Assembly: GCF_003586445.1 (NCBI RefSeq)
Contig: NZ_CP030028.1
Coordinates: 1,564,501 to 1,628,500, forward strand
Length of the DNA stretch: 64,000 bases
Direction: 5' to 3'
DNA from: Bacillus sp. Y1
GTDB lineage: Bacteria; Bacillota; Bacilli; Bacillales; Cytobacillaceae
The translations under genes and the position numbers were made by a program. The notes beneath the pieces were generated by a model that had not been told where the DNA came from, did no database searches, and worked only from the letters and a program-made list of their open reading frames with translations. Shown piece by piece: positions 1-8,380 of this stretch; within the stretch, counting starts at the first letter, position 1, and each line of letters starts with the position of its first letter.

Positions 1-961
1 GGGAAAGCTTACTCGTGGACTTGGAGCAGGAGCAAACCCTGAAGTAGGAAAAAAAGCAGCTGAAGAAAGTAGAGAACAAATTGAAGAAGTGTTAGCTGGA
101 GCGGATATGGTTTTCGTTACAGCTGGTATGGGTGGCGGAACTGGAACAGGGGCTGCACCAGTTATTGCTCAAATCGCTCGCGAATTAGGGGCATTAACAG
201 TAGGTGTTGTAACAAGACCATTTACGTTTGAAGGTAGAAAGCGTTCGACTCAAGCTCAAGGCGGAATCTCGTCTATGAAGGAAGCGGTTGATACACTTAT
301 TGTGATTCCAAACGATCGTCTTCTTGAAATTGTGGATAAGAGTACGCCAATGCTTGAAGCATTCCGTGAGGCTGACAACGTTCTTCGCCAAGGGGTTCAA
401 GGTATTTCTGACCTTATTGCAACACCAGGTCTTATCAACTTAGACTTTGCAGACGTAAAGACAATTATGTCTAACAAAGGCTCAGCTCTTATGGGGATTG
501 GTGTAGCTGCAGGAGAAAATCGTGCAACAGAAGCAGCGAAAAAAGCCATTTCATCTCCGCTACTAGAAAAGTCCATTGATGGAGCTCAAGGTGTGTTGAT
601 GAACATTACTGGTGGGTCAAATTTAAGTCTATATGAAGTACAAGAAGCAGCAGACATCGTTGCTTCAGCATCAGACCAAGAAGTCAACATGATCTTTGGT
701 TCAGTAATCAATGATAACTTAAAGGATGAGATTGTTGTAACCGTAATTGCGACTGGATTCAACGAAGACATTTCTCAACCGAAACCAATAAATCGTCCAT
801 CATTTGGGCAACAAAAACAATCAGTAGCACCTACAAAGCCACAAAGAGAAATCATTCGTGAAGAGGAGTACAATGAACCTGTACGTCCAACTACTTCACA
901 CAGCGGTGACGATACGTTAGATATACCTACTTTCTTACGTAATCGTAATAGAAGACGATAG
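1..961 (+). CDS. ftsZ: Cell division protein FtsZ (3' part, 5' end cut by window)
   Basis: Tubulin-like GTPase that polymerises into the Z-ring at midcell. The open frame enters at position 2 with no start inside the window; about 60 N-terminal residues are missing by comparison with the ~380-residue family. The tubulin signature GGGTGTG, with the surrounding VTAGMG run, is intact, followed by the T7-loop region [12 protein letters not shown] variable linker follows, and the last 17 residues ([17 protein letters not shown]) form the conserved C-terminal peptide that in other bacteria binds FtsA, SepF and ZapA-type partners. It lies upstream of spoIIGA, as in Bacillus, and ends at its own strong terminator. 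Identification is essentially certain. Confidence 0.98.
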   Translation, partial: GKLTRGLGAGANPEVGKKAAEESREQIEEVLAGADMVFVTAGMGGGTGTGAAPVIAQIARELGALTVGVVTRPFTFEGRKRSTQAQGGISSMKEAVDTLIVIPNDRLLEIVDKSTPMLEAFREADNVLRQGVQGISDLIATPGLINLDFADVKTIMSNKGSALMGIGVAAGENRATEAAKKAISSPLLEKSIDGAQGVLMNITGGSNLSLYEVQEAADIVASASDQEVNMIFGSVINDNLKDEIVVTVIATGFNEDISQPKPINRPSFGQQKQSVAPTKPQREIIREEEYNEPVRPTTSHSGDDTLDIPTFLRNRNRRR

Positions 962-977
962 TAAACCCTATCAATAC

Positions 978-1015
978 AAAAAGCAGAATTCGACCAGAAT
1001 TCTGCTTTTTATTTT
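978..1015 (+). terminator. Intrinsic terminator after ftsZ
   Basis: A perfect 14-bp inverted repeat (978-991 with 997-1010, 5-nt loop) holds the core AGCAGAATTC/GAATTCTGCT and runs into a T-rich tail. It separates ftsZ from the sporulation operon that follows. Confidence 0.9.
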
Positions 1016-1112
1016 GTTTTAAGTGGGAAATCTATTTTCCTAACCTCATATGAGAAATTTTGACAAAAAACGGAGGTATTTGTGAAAATCTCTTCTTTTT
1101 TGTGTACATAAA

Positions 1113-1146
1113 GTGACACACTTCCAACATCTATGTACGTTATACT
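1113..1146 (+). promoter_or_regulatory. spoIIG-type promoter with 22-bp spacer (SigA plus Spo0A)
   Basis: GTGACA (1113-1118) and TATACT (1141-1146) are separated by exactly 22 bp. This abnormal spacing is the known hallmark of the B. subtilis spoIIG promoter, which needs phosphorylated Spo0A to be used by SigA polymerase. A Spo0A-box-like TGACAAA at 1061-1067 (6 of 7 to TGNCGAA) lies about 90 bp upstream of the expected start, and a weaker TGACACA overlaps the -35. Spo0A dependence is inferred from these matches. Confidence 0.7.
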
Positions 1147-1201
1147 TTTTCATAACAGAATAATAGATTGAAAAAGGAGAAACGAGCAAGGAGGAAAATC
1201 T

Positions 1202-2140
1202 TTGACACTATATTTAGATGTGATTTGGCTGCTAAATCTCCTTTTCGATACGTTACTTCTTTATTTAACTGCCATAATAGTAAAAAGAGAGTATAAGATT
1301 TGGAGACTGTTTTGTGGAGGACTCGTAGGATCCTTCATTATTATATTGGCTTTTACTCCTTTTCAGAATTATTCTGGTCATCCTATTGTGAAATTAGCAT
1401 TTTCTTTAGTGATGGTTCTTGTTACCTTTGGATACAAAAGAATACGTACCTTCATCCGTACGACGATGACCTTCTATTTCGTTACCTTTTTGGTAGGTGG
1501 AGCACTTATTGGGGTTCATTATTTCATTCAGTTTGATAATCAATTGACCTCCTCTGTGTTAATAGGAAGTGTAAAGGGATTTGGTGATCCGATTAGCTGG
1601 TTTTTTGTTCTCATAGGCTTTCCGATTGCATGGCATTTCTCCCGATCAAATATTGAACAATTTGAAATGACGAAAATACAATTTGATCAATTGGTTTCTA
1701 TTCACATCCAGATTGGAGAAAGTCATTTGACATGTAAAGGGCTTATAGACAGTGGGAATCAACTTTACGATCCTCTCACCAAAATGCCTGTCATGTTTGT
1801 TTCTGTCCATAACCAAATAGACACGATCCCTGAATCCATTAGAAGACTCTCAAGTGAAAAGGATGAAATCATTTATGGATCTGCCTCTCTTCCAACTGAA
1901 TGGGAAAATAAGCTCCGGATAATCCCATATAAAGTAGTTGGACAAGAGCATCAGCTTATCATTGCTATTAAGCCTGACCAACTTCAAATTGAGATGGAAG
2001 AAAAAATAATTCAAGTGGACAAAGGATTAGTTTCCTTTACAACCCAGCAACTTTCCTCTGACGATACGTTTCAATGTATTGTTCATCCAAAGATGGTAAC
2101 CGGTGTCGCAAAGGTGAAATCAGATGTAAAGGTAAGCTAA
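1202..2140 (+). CDS. spoIIGA: Pro-sigma-E processing aspartic protease SpoIIGA
   Basis: Membrane-embedded aspartic protease that removes the pro-sequence of sigma-E in the mother cell after a forespore signal (SpoIIR). The N-terminal ~145 residues contain several hydrophobic membrane segments; the C-terminal half is a soluble protease domain. The catalytic motif [11 protein letters not shown] places Asp at residue 183, the same number as the essential aspartate of the B. subtilis enzyme. Length is 312 residues (B. subtilis ~309). It starts at TTG (1202) behind a GAGGAAAA ribosome-binding site. It is the first gene of the spoIIG operon, 44 bp before its own substrate gene sigE. Confidence 0.97.
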   Translation: MTLYLDVIWLLNLLFDTLLLYLTAIIVKREYKIWRLFCGGLVGSFIIILAFTPFQNYSGHPIVKLAFSLVMVLVTFGYKRIRTFIRTTMTFYFVTFLVGGALIGVHYFIQFDNQLTSSVLIGSVKGFGDPISWFFVLIGFPIAWHFSRSNIEQFEMTKIQFDQLVSIHIQIGESHLTCKGLIDSGNQLYDPLTKMPVMFVSVHNQIDTIPESIRRLSSEKDEIIYGSASLPTEWENKLRIIPYKVVGQEHQLIIAIKPDQLQIEMEEKIIQVDKGLVSFTTQQLSSDDTFQCIVHPKMVTGVAKVKSDVKVS

Positions 2141-2184
2141 TAATACTATACTCAGAAAAACATAAATTAGAAGGAGGACAACTC

Positions 2185-2904
2185 ATGAAAAGTATAAAAC
2201 TTCGACTTTCTTATTACTGGTATAAATTATTAATCAAGCTAGGACTAAAGACAGATGAGGTCTTCTATATAGGTGGAAGTGAGGCATTGCCTCCTCCGTT
2301 ATCAAAAGAAGAAGAGGAAGTGTTGCTTCAAAAGCTTCCGAGCGGAGATAAAGCAGCGAGGTCCATCCTCATTGAGAGAAATTTACGCCTTGTCGTTTAT
2401 ATAGCTAGAAAGTTTGAAAATACAGGAATCAATATTGAGGATTTAATTAGTATCGGAACCATAGGATTAATTAAGGCAGTTAACACATTTAATCCTGAAA
2501 AGAAAATTAAGCTTGCTACATATGCATCAAGATGTATCGAAAATGAAATACTCATGTACTTACGGAGAAATAATAAAATTCGTTCAGAAGTTTCCTTTGA
2601 TGAGCCCCTGAATATTGATTGGGACGGTAACGAACTGTTATTGTCCGATGTATTAGGAACAGAAGAAGATATTATTACAAAAGACCTGGAAGCCAATGTT
2701 GATAAAAAGCTTTTATTAAAAGCATTGCATCAGCTGAATGACCGTGAAAAACAAATCATGGAGCTCAGATTCGGATTAGGTACAGGGGAAGAAAAAACCC
2801 AAAAAGACGTCGCTGACATGCTTGGTATATCACAATCATATATTTCAAGGCTCGAAAAAAGAATTATTAAAAGATTGAAGAAAGAGTTTAATAAAATGGT
2901 TTAG
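2185..2904 (+). CDS. sigE: RNA polymerase sigma-E, mother-cell sporulation sigma factor (pro-form)
   Basis: Sigma-70 family factor directing early mother-cell transcription. The first ~27-29 residues, basic then hydrophobic ([20 protein letters not shown]), are the pro-sequence cut off by SpoIIGA; the mature part begins near the [13 protein letters not shown] motif. Region 2 ([17 protein letters not shown], then [16 protein letters not shown]) and the region 4 helix-turn-helix ([20 protein letters not shown]) are intact. Length is 239 residues, equal to B. subtilis. The start at ATG 2185 is chosen because AAGGAGG lies 7 bp upstream and it gives the family N-terminus; an in-frame upstream extension exists but would overlap spoIIGA and disrupt the pro-sequence. 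Confidence 0.98.
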   Translation: MKSIKLRLSYYWYKLLIKLGLKTDEVFYIGGSEALPPPLSKEEEEVLLQKLPSGDKAARSILIERNLRLVVYIARKFENTGINIEDLISIGTIGLIKAVNTFNPEKKIKLATYASRCIENEILMYLRRNNKIRSEVSFDEPLNIDWDGNELLLSDVLGTEEDIITKDLEANVDKKLLLKALHQLNDREKQIMELRFGLGTGEEKTQKDVADMLGISQSYISRLEKRIIKRLKKEFNKMV

Positions 2905-3013
2905 ATCAATTCTTCGTAGAAAGAAAAAATTTTTACGATAAAATTATATGTGTAATACCTTGTCCTACAGACATTTATAGGAAATTCTAAGTATGCATGT
3001 CCATTTTGGATGT

Positions 3014-3042
3014 GCATATTTTTCCTTCTCGGGGAGATACTG
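3014..3042 (+). promoter_or_regulatory. Sigma-F promoter of sigG
   Basis: GCATA (3014-3018), a 14-bp spacer and GGAGATACTG (3033-3042) match the sigma-F consensus GYATA / GGNNANAHTR at every defined position. This fits the known forespore transcription of sigG by sigma-F. Some read-through from the spoIIG promoter is also likely, because no terminator is visible between sigE and sigG. Confidence 0.8.
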
Positions 3043-3079
3043 TTTTTTGTACAGCAGCTCCTGTGAGGAGGGAAAAGAA

Positions 3080-3859
3080 TTGACTCGTAATAAAGTTGAA
3101 ATTTGCGGTGTTGATACATCTAAGTTACCAGTTTTGAAAAATGAAGAAATGCGTTTGCTATTTAAAGAAATGCAAGCAGGGGATATAACAGCCCGAGAAA
3201 AGCTCGTGAATGGTAACTTACGCCTTGTGTTAAGTGTCATTCAGCGATTTAACAATCGTGGTGAGTTTGTTGATGACCTATTTCAAGTAGGGTGTATCGG
3301 GTTGATGAAATCAATTGATAATTTTGACCTAGGTCAAAACGTAAAATTCTCTACTTATGCTGTTCCAATGATAATCGGAGAAATCCGACGTTACTTAAGA
3401 GATAACAACCCAATTCGTGTATCTCGTTCTTTAAGGGATATTGCTTACAAGGCGTTACAGGTTCGAGAAAAACTAATGAGTGAGACGTCAAAGGAGCCAA
3501 CTGCTGAAGAAATAGCAAAAGTACTAGATGTTTCTCATGAAGAAATCGTATTTGCTTTAGATGCCATTCAAGACCCCGTTTCGTTATTTGAGCCAATATA
3601 TAACGACGGTGGAGACCCCATCTATGTGATGGATCAATTAAGCGATGAACGTAACAAGGATGTTCAATGGATTGAAGAAATTGCTTTAAAAGAAGGAATG
3701 AGACGACTCAACGAAAGAGAAAAGCTCATTCTAAGAAAGCGATTCTTCCAAGGAAAAACTCAAATGGAAGTCGCCGAAGAGATTGGAATCTCCCAAGCAC
3801 AAGTATCCAGATTAGAAAAAGCTGCTATTAAACAAATGAATAAAAACATACAAACATAA
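3080..3859 (+). CDS. sigG: RNA polymerase sigma-G, late forespore sigma factor
   Basis: Sigma-70 family factor controlling late forespore genes such as the SASPs. Region 2 (GNLRLVLSVIQRFNNRGEF, then FQVGCIGLMKSIDNFDL), region 3 and the region 4 helix-turn-helix (MEVAEEIGISQAQVSRLEKA) are complete; 259 residues against ~260 in B. subtilis. The N-terminus TRNKVEICGVDTSKLP matches the family when translation starts at TTG 3080, 7 bp after GAGGAGGG. An in-frame opening up to 2993 is rejected because it lacks a ribosome-binding site and lies over the sigma-F promoter. Confidence 0.97.
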   Translation: MTRNKVEICGVDTSKLPVLKNEEMRLLFKEMQAGDITAREKLVNGNLRLVLSVIQRFNNRGEFVDDLFQVGCIGLMKSIDNFDLGQNVKFSTYAVPMIIGEIRRYLRDNNPIRVSRSLRDIAYKALQVREKLMSETSKEPTAEEIAKVLDVSHEEIVFALDAIQDPVSLFEPIYNDGGDPIYVMDQLSDERNKDVQWIEEIALKEGMRRLNEREKLILRKRFFQGKTQMEVAEEIGISQAQVSRLEKAAIKQMNKNIQT

Positions 3860-3887
3860 ACTACCGATTCTCCTCGGTAGTTTTTTT
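3858..3887 (+). terminator. Intrinsic terminator after sigG
   Basis: CTACCGA / TCGGTAG stem extended by flanking A-T pairs, 6-nt loop, followed by seven T residues. It overlaps the sigG stop codon and closes the spoIIG-sigG transcription unit. Confidence 0.88.
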
Positions 3888-3958
3888 GTATAAAACAATC
3901 ATGAATTCTCCTCCCTTCTTCATATATTTAACTATCGAATAGTCGGGAGTGAAATGTG

Positions 3959-4231
3959 ATGGTGAAAATTTCTGAATTTCAAATTAAAGATGTGGTCAAT
4001 GTTGCAGATGGCAAAAAGTTAGGGAATATTAGTGATATAGAAATAAACTTATCAAACGGTAAAATTGAGGCGATTATCGTGAGTGGTAACGGACGGATGT
4101 TAGGCTTCTTTGGAAAAGAAGAAGAGATTATTATTTCTTGGAGAAATATACTTAAAATCGGTGAGGATGTCATTTTAGTTCGTTACAGAGGGGTTAATGA
4201 AGGGCAATACGATGAAGCAGAGGCCAAGTAA
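3959..4231 (+). CDS. ylmC: YlmC/YmxH family PRC-barrel sporulation-associated protein
   Basis: Small (90 residue) single-domain protein of the YlmC/YmxH PRC-barrel family. Recognisable motifs are ISEFQIKDVVNVADGKKLGN near the start and GKEEEIIISWRNILKIGEDVILV near the end. The family is present throughout spore formers and its exact function is not established. ATG 3959 gives the usual N-terminus and sits 9 bp after GGGAG; GTG at 3956 is a possible alternative start, adding one residue. It follows sigG directly here; in B. subtilis I recall ylmA and ylmB in between. Confidence 0.88.
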   Translation: MVKISEFQIKDVVNVADGKKLGNISDIEINLSNGKIEAIIVSGNGRMLGFFGKEEEIIISWRNILKIGEDVILVRYRGVNEGQYDEAEAK

Positions 4232-4306
4232 GCCTGAATTCACTGGGAGTATACTGCGAATTATGGTAAACTATAGAAAAATCAACAAACAATTGAGGTT
4301 TTTATA

Positions 4307-5137
4307 ATGGAACCATTTATTCTAAAAGAGACGTCTCATTTCATCATAAAAGATTGGACGGATCGTTTCGATGGACTTGTTGCGGGTTTTACTACGAAAA
4401 ACGGAGGACAAAGCAAGAACTTCTTTTCAACCTTGAATACAGGATTTCACGTTGGGGATCAGGAAAAGGATGTTTGCTTAAATCGAGAAATCTTGTCAAA
4501 AAGCACTGGTATCCCGTTAACTCATTGGGTTGGCGCCGAGCAGACGCATGATGTACATGTAAAAAAAGTCTCGCTACATGACCGTGGGCTCGGCTCAAAT
4601 TCATATGCAGATGCTTTTAGGGATACCGATGCTTTCTTTACCTATGATAAAAACCTGCTTTTAACATTGTGCTTTGCTGACTGTGTTCCACTCTATTTTA
4701 TTGCTCCAAAATACGAAGCAATTGCGATTGCTCATGCAGGGTGGAAAGGGACAGTTGGAGGGATCGCGAAAAGTGTGATAACTGTATTTGAGGACGAAAA
4801 TATTCCTGTTTCGGAAATTTTCGCAGTAATTGGCCCTTCCATTTGCGAAAAATGTTATATTGTAGATGATAAAGTCATTTCATTTGTGGAGAATTTAGTG
4901 GAAGATGTCGAAAAAAAACCATATAATCGAATCAAAGATAACCAATACCACTTAAATTTAAAAGAGTTAAATAAACTGATTCTCCTCAAAGCAGGAATGA
5001 ATGAGTCAAATATTCAGGTAACTGATTTATGTACGAGTTGTGATTCTGATTATTTTTTCTCCCACCGAAGAGACAAGGGAAAAACGGGTCGAATGATGAG
5101 TTTTATTGGTTGGAAGGAGGAGCAATCGAGAGAATGA
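4307..5137 (+). CDS. ylmD: YfiH/PgeF family multicopper-oxidase-like (DUF152) protein YlmD
   Basis: Member of the YfiH family, variously described as a polyphenol oxidase, a purine nucleoside phosphorylase/adenosine deaminase, and a peptidoglycan-editing factor in E. coli. The zinc ligands expected for the family are present as His81 (EQTHD), Cys126 (CFADCVPLY) and His143 (IAHAGWKGTVGG), with GPSICEKCY further on. Length 276 residues is normal. The start ATG 4307 has only a weak GAGG. The gene ends in an ATGA overlap with ylmE, so the two are probably coupled. The in vivo substrate is uncertain. Confidence 0.92.
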   Translation: MEPFILKETSHFIIKDWTDRFDGLVAGFTTKNGGQSKNFFSTLNTGFHVGDQEKDVCLNREILSKSTGIPLTHWVGAEQTHDVHVKKVSLHDRGLGSNSYADAFRDTDAFFTYDKNLLLTLCFADCVPLYFIAPKYEAIAIAHAGWKGTVGGIAKSVITVFEDENIPVSEIFAVIGPSICEKCYIVDDKVISFVENLVEDVEKKPYNRIKDNQYHLNLKELNKLILLKAGMNESNIQVTDLCTSCDSDYFFSHRRDKGKTGRMMSFIGWKEEQSRE

Positions 5138-5808
5138 AAGTTAGTGAAAATCTACGTGTGCTCCAGGAAAAGGTAAGTGTGGCATGTCAAAGGAGCAAAA
5201 GAGATCCAGAGGAAGTAAAAATCATTGCTGTAACAAAATATGTAACAACAGAAAGAGCGTTAGAGGCATTAGAATGTGGGGTAACACATCTTGGTGAAAA
5301 CCGTGATGAAGGCCTTCTTGAAAAGTGGAACACTTTAGGGGACAAGCCTACCTGGCATTTTATCGGAACCCTTCAAACTAGAAAGGTAAAAAATATCATA
5401 GATAAAGTGGATTATATTCACTCTTTAGATCGTGAGTCCTTGGCAAAGGAGATTAATGCAAGAGCCGGAGATAGAACGATTTCTTGTTTCGTTCAGGTGA
5501 ATGCGTCAGGCGAAGAATCAAAGCATGGATTAACGCCAGAAATGGTGGTACCATTTATAAAGGAATTAGAAAAATTCCCTAAAATAAGGGTAGAAGGGTT
5601 AATGACGATGGCTCCCTTTACTGAGGACGATACCATCATTAGACAATGCTTTCAAACGTTAAAAAAACTTCAGCTCGAAATTCAACATATTGATTTACCA
5701 TATGCTCCATGCCTGGAGCTTTCAATGGGTATGTCTAATGATTTTGAAATTGCCATTGAAGAAGGGGCTACAATGATACGAATCGGCACCGCTTTGGTGG
5801 GCGAATAG
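5134..5808 (+). CDS. ylmE: YggS/PROSC family pyridoxal-phosphate homeostasis protein YlmE
   Basis: PLP-binding TIM-barrel protein of the YggS/PLPBP family, which buffers pyridoxal phosphate and lacks a proven catalytic reaction. The PLP lysine is Lys35 in IIAVTKYV; other family motifs are [28 protein letters not shown] and [24 protein letters not shown]. Length is 224 residues. ATG 5134 overlaps the ylmD stop in ATGA, with AAGGAGG a rather long 13 bp upstream. It sits just ahead of sepF, an arrangement common in Gram-positive division clusters. Confidence 0.95.
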   Translation: MKVSENLRVLQEKVSVACQRSKRDPEEVKIIAVTKYVTTERALEALECGVTHLGENRDEGLLEKWNTLGDKPTWHFIGTLQTRKVKNIIDKVDYIHSLDRESLAKEINARAGDRTISCFVQVNASGEESKHGLTPEMVVPFIKELEKFPKIRVEGLMTMAPFTEDDTIIRQCFQTLKKLQLEIQHIDLPYAPCLELSMGMSNDFEIAIEEGATMIRIGTALVGE

Positions 5809-5825
5809 TGTGGGAGGTGTAAAGG

Positions 5826-6275
5826 ATGAGTCTTAAATCAAAATTTAAAACATTCTTTTTCTTAGATGATGAATATGAGTATGAAGAAGAGGAGTACGAA
5901 GCTCCAGCAGCAAAGCCGCAAAGACAACCACAACAACAGCAACAAAGTGTGTCTCCTAAACAGAACGTGGTAAGCTTGCAGAGTGTTCAAAAATCTTCTA
6001 AGGTTGTTTTAATCGAACCGAGAGTATATGCAGAAGCTCAGGAAATTGCAGATCAATTAAAAAATCGTCGGGCAGTTGTTGTGAATTTACACAGAATTGA
6101 ACGAGACCAAGCGAAACGGATTGTTGATTTTTTAAGTGGTACTGTGTATGCCATCGGTGGAGATATTCAAAAGATTGGTGCAGAAATTTTCTTATGTACC
6201 CCAGATAACGTGGAGGTTTCAGGCAATATCTCGCAACTTATGCAAGAAACAGAATTCGAAGATACGAGGTGGTAA
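5826..6275 (+). CDS. sepF: Cell division protein SepF
   Basis: Membrane-anchoring and bundling partner of FtsZ. The N-terminus ([15 protein letters not shown]) is the membrane-binding amphipathic helix. It is followed by a very acidic Tyr/Glu stretch and a glutamine-rich linker (QPQQQQQ) around residues 34-43, then the C-terminal SepF core from about residue 60 ([19 protein letters not shown] ... [12 protein letters not shown]). Length 149 residues is typical. It lies 17 bp after ylmE with a GGGAGG site, in the same operon as ylmC-ylmG. Confidence 0.97.
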   Translation: MSLKSKFKTFFFLDDEYEYEEEEYEAPAAKPQRQPQQQQQSVSPKQNVVSLQSVQKSSKVVLIEPRVYAEAQEIADQLKNRRAVVVNLHRIERDQAKRIVDFLSGTVYAIGGDIQKIGAEIFLCTPDNVEVSGNISQLMQETEFEDTRW

Positions 6276-6282
6276 TACGTAA

Positions 6283-6546
6283 ATGGACTTACTTCTAACG
6301 ATTTTAATTCGAGTGGTTGATATTTACTCTTGGGCATTGATTATTTATATTCTTATGTCATGGTTTCCAAATGCAAGAGAAACAGCTATCGGGCAATTTT
6401 TAGCCAGAATTTGTGAACCGTATTTAGAGCCATTCCGAAGAATTATTCCTCCGATTGGTGGAATGATTGATATTTCACCAATTGTTGGTATTTTTGTATT
6501 AAAATTGGCATCAACAGGCTTATATACGTTATTTGGTTGGTTTTAG
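6283..6546 (+). CDS. ylmG: YggT family small membrane protein YlmG
   Basis: 87-residue integral membrane protein of the YggT family with two hydrophobic segments (about residues 3-24 and 63-85). The conserved family stretch SWFPNAR ... [19 protein letters not shown] lies between them. In Gram-positives, ylmG accompanies sepF and is implicated in division or membrane organisation, but no biochemical function is established. The start is 7 bp after the sepF stop. Confidence 0.92.
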   Translation: MDLLLTILIRVVDIYSWALIIYILMSWFPNARETAIGQFLARICEPYLEPFRRIIPPIGGMIDISPIVGIFVLKLASTGLYTLFGWF

Positions 6547-6548
6547 CT

Positions 6549-6574
6549 AAAAGGGGCATAATTGCCCCTTTTTT
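6549..6574 (+). terminator. Intrinsic terminator after ylmG
   Basis: AAAAGGGGCA (6549-6558) pairs with TGCCCCTTTT (6563-6572) over a 4-nt loop, and the T run continues two bases further. It ends the ylmC-ylmG unit. Confidence 0.87.
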
Positions 6575-6618
6575 GCACTTTCATATCTTTATAAATTACG
6601 ATAGGAGAATAGATCAAT

Positions 6619-7392
6619 ATGGATTTGCACCAGCACTTCCGCCGAGAAGAACATAGTTTTGTCGATCAAGTCATGAGTTGGAAGGATCAGGTGGAGAGTA
6701 ACTATGCTCCAAAGCTAACGGACTTTCTTGACCCCAGAGAGCAGAAAATTGTCGATATGATTATTGGAGCGAATTCGGAGGTAAAGGTTCAATTTTTCGG
6801 TGGAGCAGAGCAAGTGGAAAGAAAGAGAGCCTTCATCTATCCAGATTATTATTCTGTAGAGGAAGAAGATTTCCGAATTTCCTTATATGAGCTGATCTAC
6901 CCTAATAAGTTTGTTTCAATTGAGCATCGACAAATTTTAGGTAGCATGATGTCGCTTGGTCTAAAAAGAGGAAAATTTGGAGACATCCTTATAGAAGGGG
7001 AAACCATTCAACTCTTTGTCGCCAATGAAATAAGCGATTATATTTCCATGCAGTTGGAGTCGGTAGGGCGTTCAAAAGTAAGTTTAAAAGAGCGTCGTCT
7101 AGACGAAGCCATTCAAATGAAGGAACAATGGAATGAGTACACGACAACCGTTTCTTCCCTTAGATTAGACGCGATTATAGCTGCTGCTCATAATATTTCT
7201 CGTCAGAAATCTCAAACGTTAATTGCAGGTGGAGTAGTGAAAGTTAATTGGATGACCATTGAAAATCCCTCGTTTGAATGTAAGGAAGACGATGTCTTAT
7301 CCGTACGAGGATACGGAAGAGCAAAACTATCTTCCATCGATGGGAAAACAAAGAAAGATAAATGGCGAATTGTTGTAGAAAAACATCAATAA
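6619..7392 (+). CDS. ylmH: S4-domain RNA-binding protein YlmH
   Basis: RNA-binding protein of 257 residues with an S4 domain at about residues 182-240 (LRLDAIIAAAHNISRQKSQT ... GGVVKVNW) behind an ~175-residue family-specific N-terminal domain. The family was long linked to division because of its position between ylmG and divIVA. Work in B. subtilis, as I recall it, places YlmH on the 50S subunit in ribosome-associated quality control, able to substitute for RqcP. The presence of rqcH in the same window fits, though the two are not in one operon. AGGAG lies 11 bp upstream of ATG 6619. Confidence 0.92.
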   Translation: MDLHQHFRREEHSFVDQVMSWKDQVESNYAPKLTDFLDPREQKIVDMIIGANSEVKVQFFGGAEQVERKRAFIYPDYYSVEEEDFRISLYELIYPNKFVSIEHRQILGSMMSLGLKRGKFGDILIEGETIQLFVANEISDYISMQLESVGRSKVSLKERRLDEAIQMKEQWNEYTTTVSSLRLDAIIAAAHNISRQKSQTLIAGGVVKVNWMTIENPSFECKEDDVLSVRGYGRAKLSSIDGKTKKDKWRIVVEKHQ

Positions 7393-7436
7393 TTTATAAA
7401 AAATTTGCAGGAATTTAAAAGTACTTGTCGAATATC

Positions 7437-7445
7437 TGTTACAAT
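7437..7445 (+). promoter_or_regulatory. Candidate extended -10 promoter for divIVA
   Basis: TGTTACAAT is a TGN-extended -10 (TG 7437-7438, TACAAT 7440-7445), 40 bp before the divIVA start. No good -35 lies 17 bp upstream, which is tolerated with an extended -10. Position and AT-rich context support it, but it is a pattern match only. Confidence 0.4.
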
Positions 7446-7484
7446 GAATAGTATATACTATTAAGCAATTGGAGGTGGCTTATA

Positions 7485-8009
7485 ATGCCATTAACACCGT
7501 TAGACATACATAACAAGGAATTTACAAAAGGATTCCGTGGTTACGATGAAGATGAAGTAAATGAGTTCCTTGACCAAGTAATCAAGGACTACGAATTGAT
7601 TATTCGAGAAAAGAAAGAACTTGATGAACGATTAAACGATATGAATGAGCGTTTAACTCATTTTTCGAATATTGAAGAAACCTTAAATAAATCAATTATT
7701 GTAGCTCAAGAAGCAGCGGAAGAGCTAAAGCGTAATGCTCAAAAAGAAGCTAAGCTAATAATTAGAGAAGCAGAGAAAAATGCGGATCGCATTGTAAATG
7801 AGTCCCTTTCTAAAGCTCGTAAAATTGCTCTAGAAATTGAGGATCTGAAAAAGCAATCCAAAGTGTTTAGAACTCGCTTTAAAATGCTTATTGAAGCACA
7901 GCTTGATATGCTTAATAACGATGATTGGGATCATCTCTTACAATATGAGCTTGATTCAGCAGAATTAAAATCTGCAAATTTAAAAGAAGAAGAAGATTCA
8001 TTAGCTTGA
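7485..8009 (+). CDS. divIVA: Septum/pole-targeting coiled-coil protein DivIVA
   Basis: Curvature-sensing scaffold that assembles at division septa and poles and recruits MinJ, RacA and others. The N-terminal lipid-binding domain is intact (LTPLDIHNKEFTKGFRGYDE), with the membrane-inserting pair Phe17-Arg18. Long coiled coils cover roughly residues 26-60 and 70-150, including the strongly conserved AAEELKRNAQKEAKLIIREA. Length is 174 residues, about ten more than B. subtilis, with a divergent acidic tail. GGAGGTG lies 11 bp upstream of ATG 7485. Its stop codon is part of the ileS -35 box. Confidence 0.97.
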   Translation: MPLTPLDIHNKEFTKGFRGYDEDEVNEFLDQVIKDYELIIREKKELDERLNDMNERLTHFSNIEETLNKSIIVAQEAAEELKRNAQKEAKLIIREAEKNADRIVNESLSKARKIALEIEDLKKQSKVFRTRFKMLIEAQLDMLNNDDWDHLLQYELDSAELKSANLKEEEDSLA

Positions 8010-8035
8010 CGAAAAGCGGTTTCTTCGAATATAAT
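8006..8035 (+). promoter_or_regulatory. Sigma-A promoter of the ileS leader
   Basis: TTGACG (8006-8011), an 18-bp spacer and a perfect TATAAT (8030-8035). The -35 includes the TGA stop of divIVA (8007-8009). Transcription from it would begin just upstream of the T-box leader. Confidence 0.75.
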
Positions 8036-8041
8036 TTTTTA

Positions 8042-8313
8042 ACAAGTAAAAATTGTATGTTGCGATGACAGGGATAGTAGAATTTATCAATGCTTTTTCT
8101 AGCGAGTTAACAGTTGGTGGGAGGTTAACAAAAGCGATAAGTTTGAATATCACCCTTGAGTACCTAGCTGAACGTCCACTAGGAATAGTAAGCTTTGGCG
8201 TCTAAATTCACGTTACGAATTTTAGAGCGGATGGGTTTTTAGCCTATCTACTAGGGTGGTACCGCGGGAATATAAGCCTTCTCGTCCCTTTTTGGGATGA
8301 GAGGGCTTTTTTG
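8042..8313 (+). promoter_or_regulatory. Ile T-box leader (tRNA-sensing riboswitch) of ileS
   Basis: The T-box sequence AGGGTGGTACCGCG (8253-8266) matches the consensus exactly; its UGGU can pair with an ACCA tRNA end. The specifier is read as ATC (8149-8151, in GAATATCACC), an isoleucine codon, agreeing with the downstream gene. A strong terminator stem AGCCTTCTCGTCCC / GGGATGAGAGGGCT (about 8275-8307) with a T run ends the leader. Uncharged tRNA-Ile should favour the antiterminator and ileS expression. The 371-nt gap between divIVA and ileS consists of this leader, its promoter and the ileS ribosome-binding site. Confidence 0.93.
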
Positions 8314-8380
8314 TATTTATTTTTACTAATAACTGGTAACAATGAAGCTAGATGAGGAAGATTTAGGAGGAAGTTTAAAA

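Noticed and set aside
2074..2184. N-terminal extension of sigE into the end of spoIIGA
   Set aside because: The strong AAGGAGG and the pro-sequence point to ATG 2185; the extension has no family counterpart.
3902..3928. Possible sigma-G/sigma-E promoter before ylmC (TGAATT with CATATATT)
   Set aside because: Spacing of about 13 bp is too short for either sigma factor.
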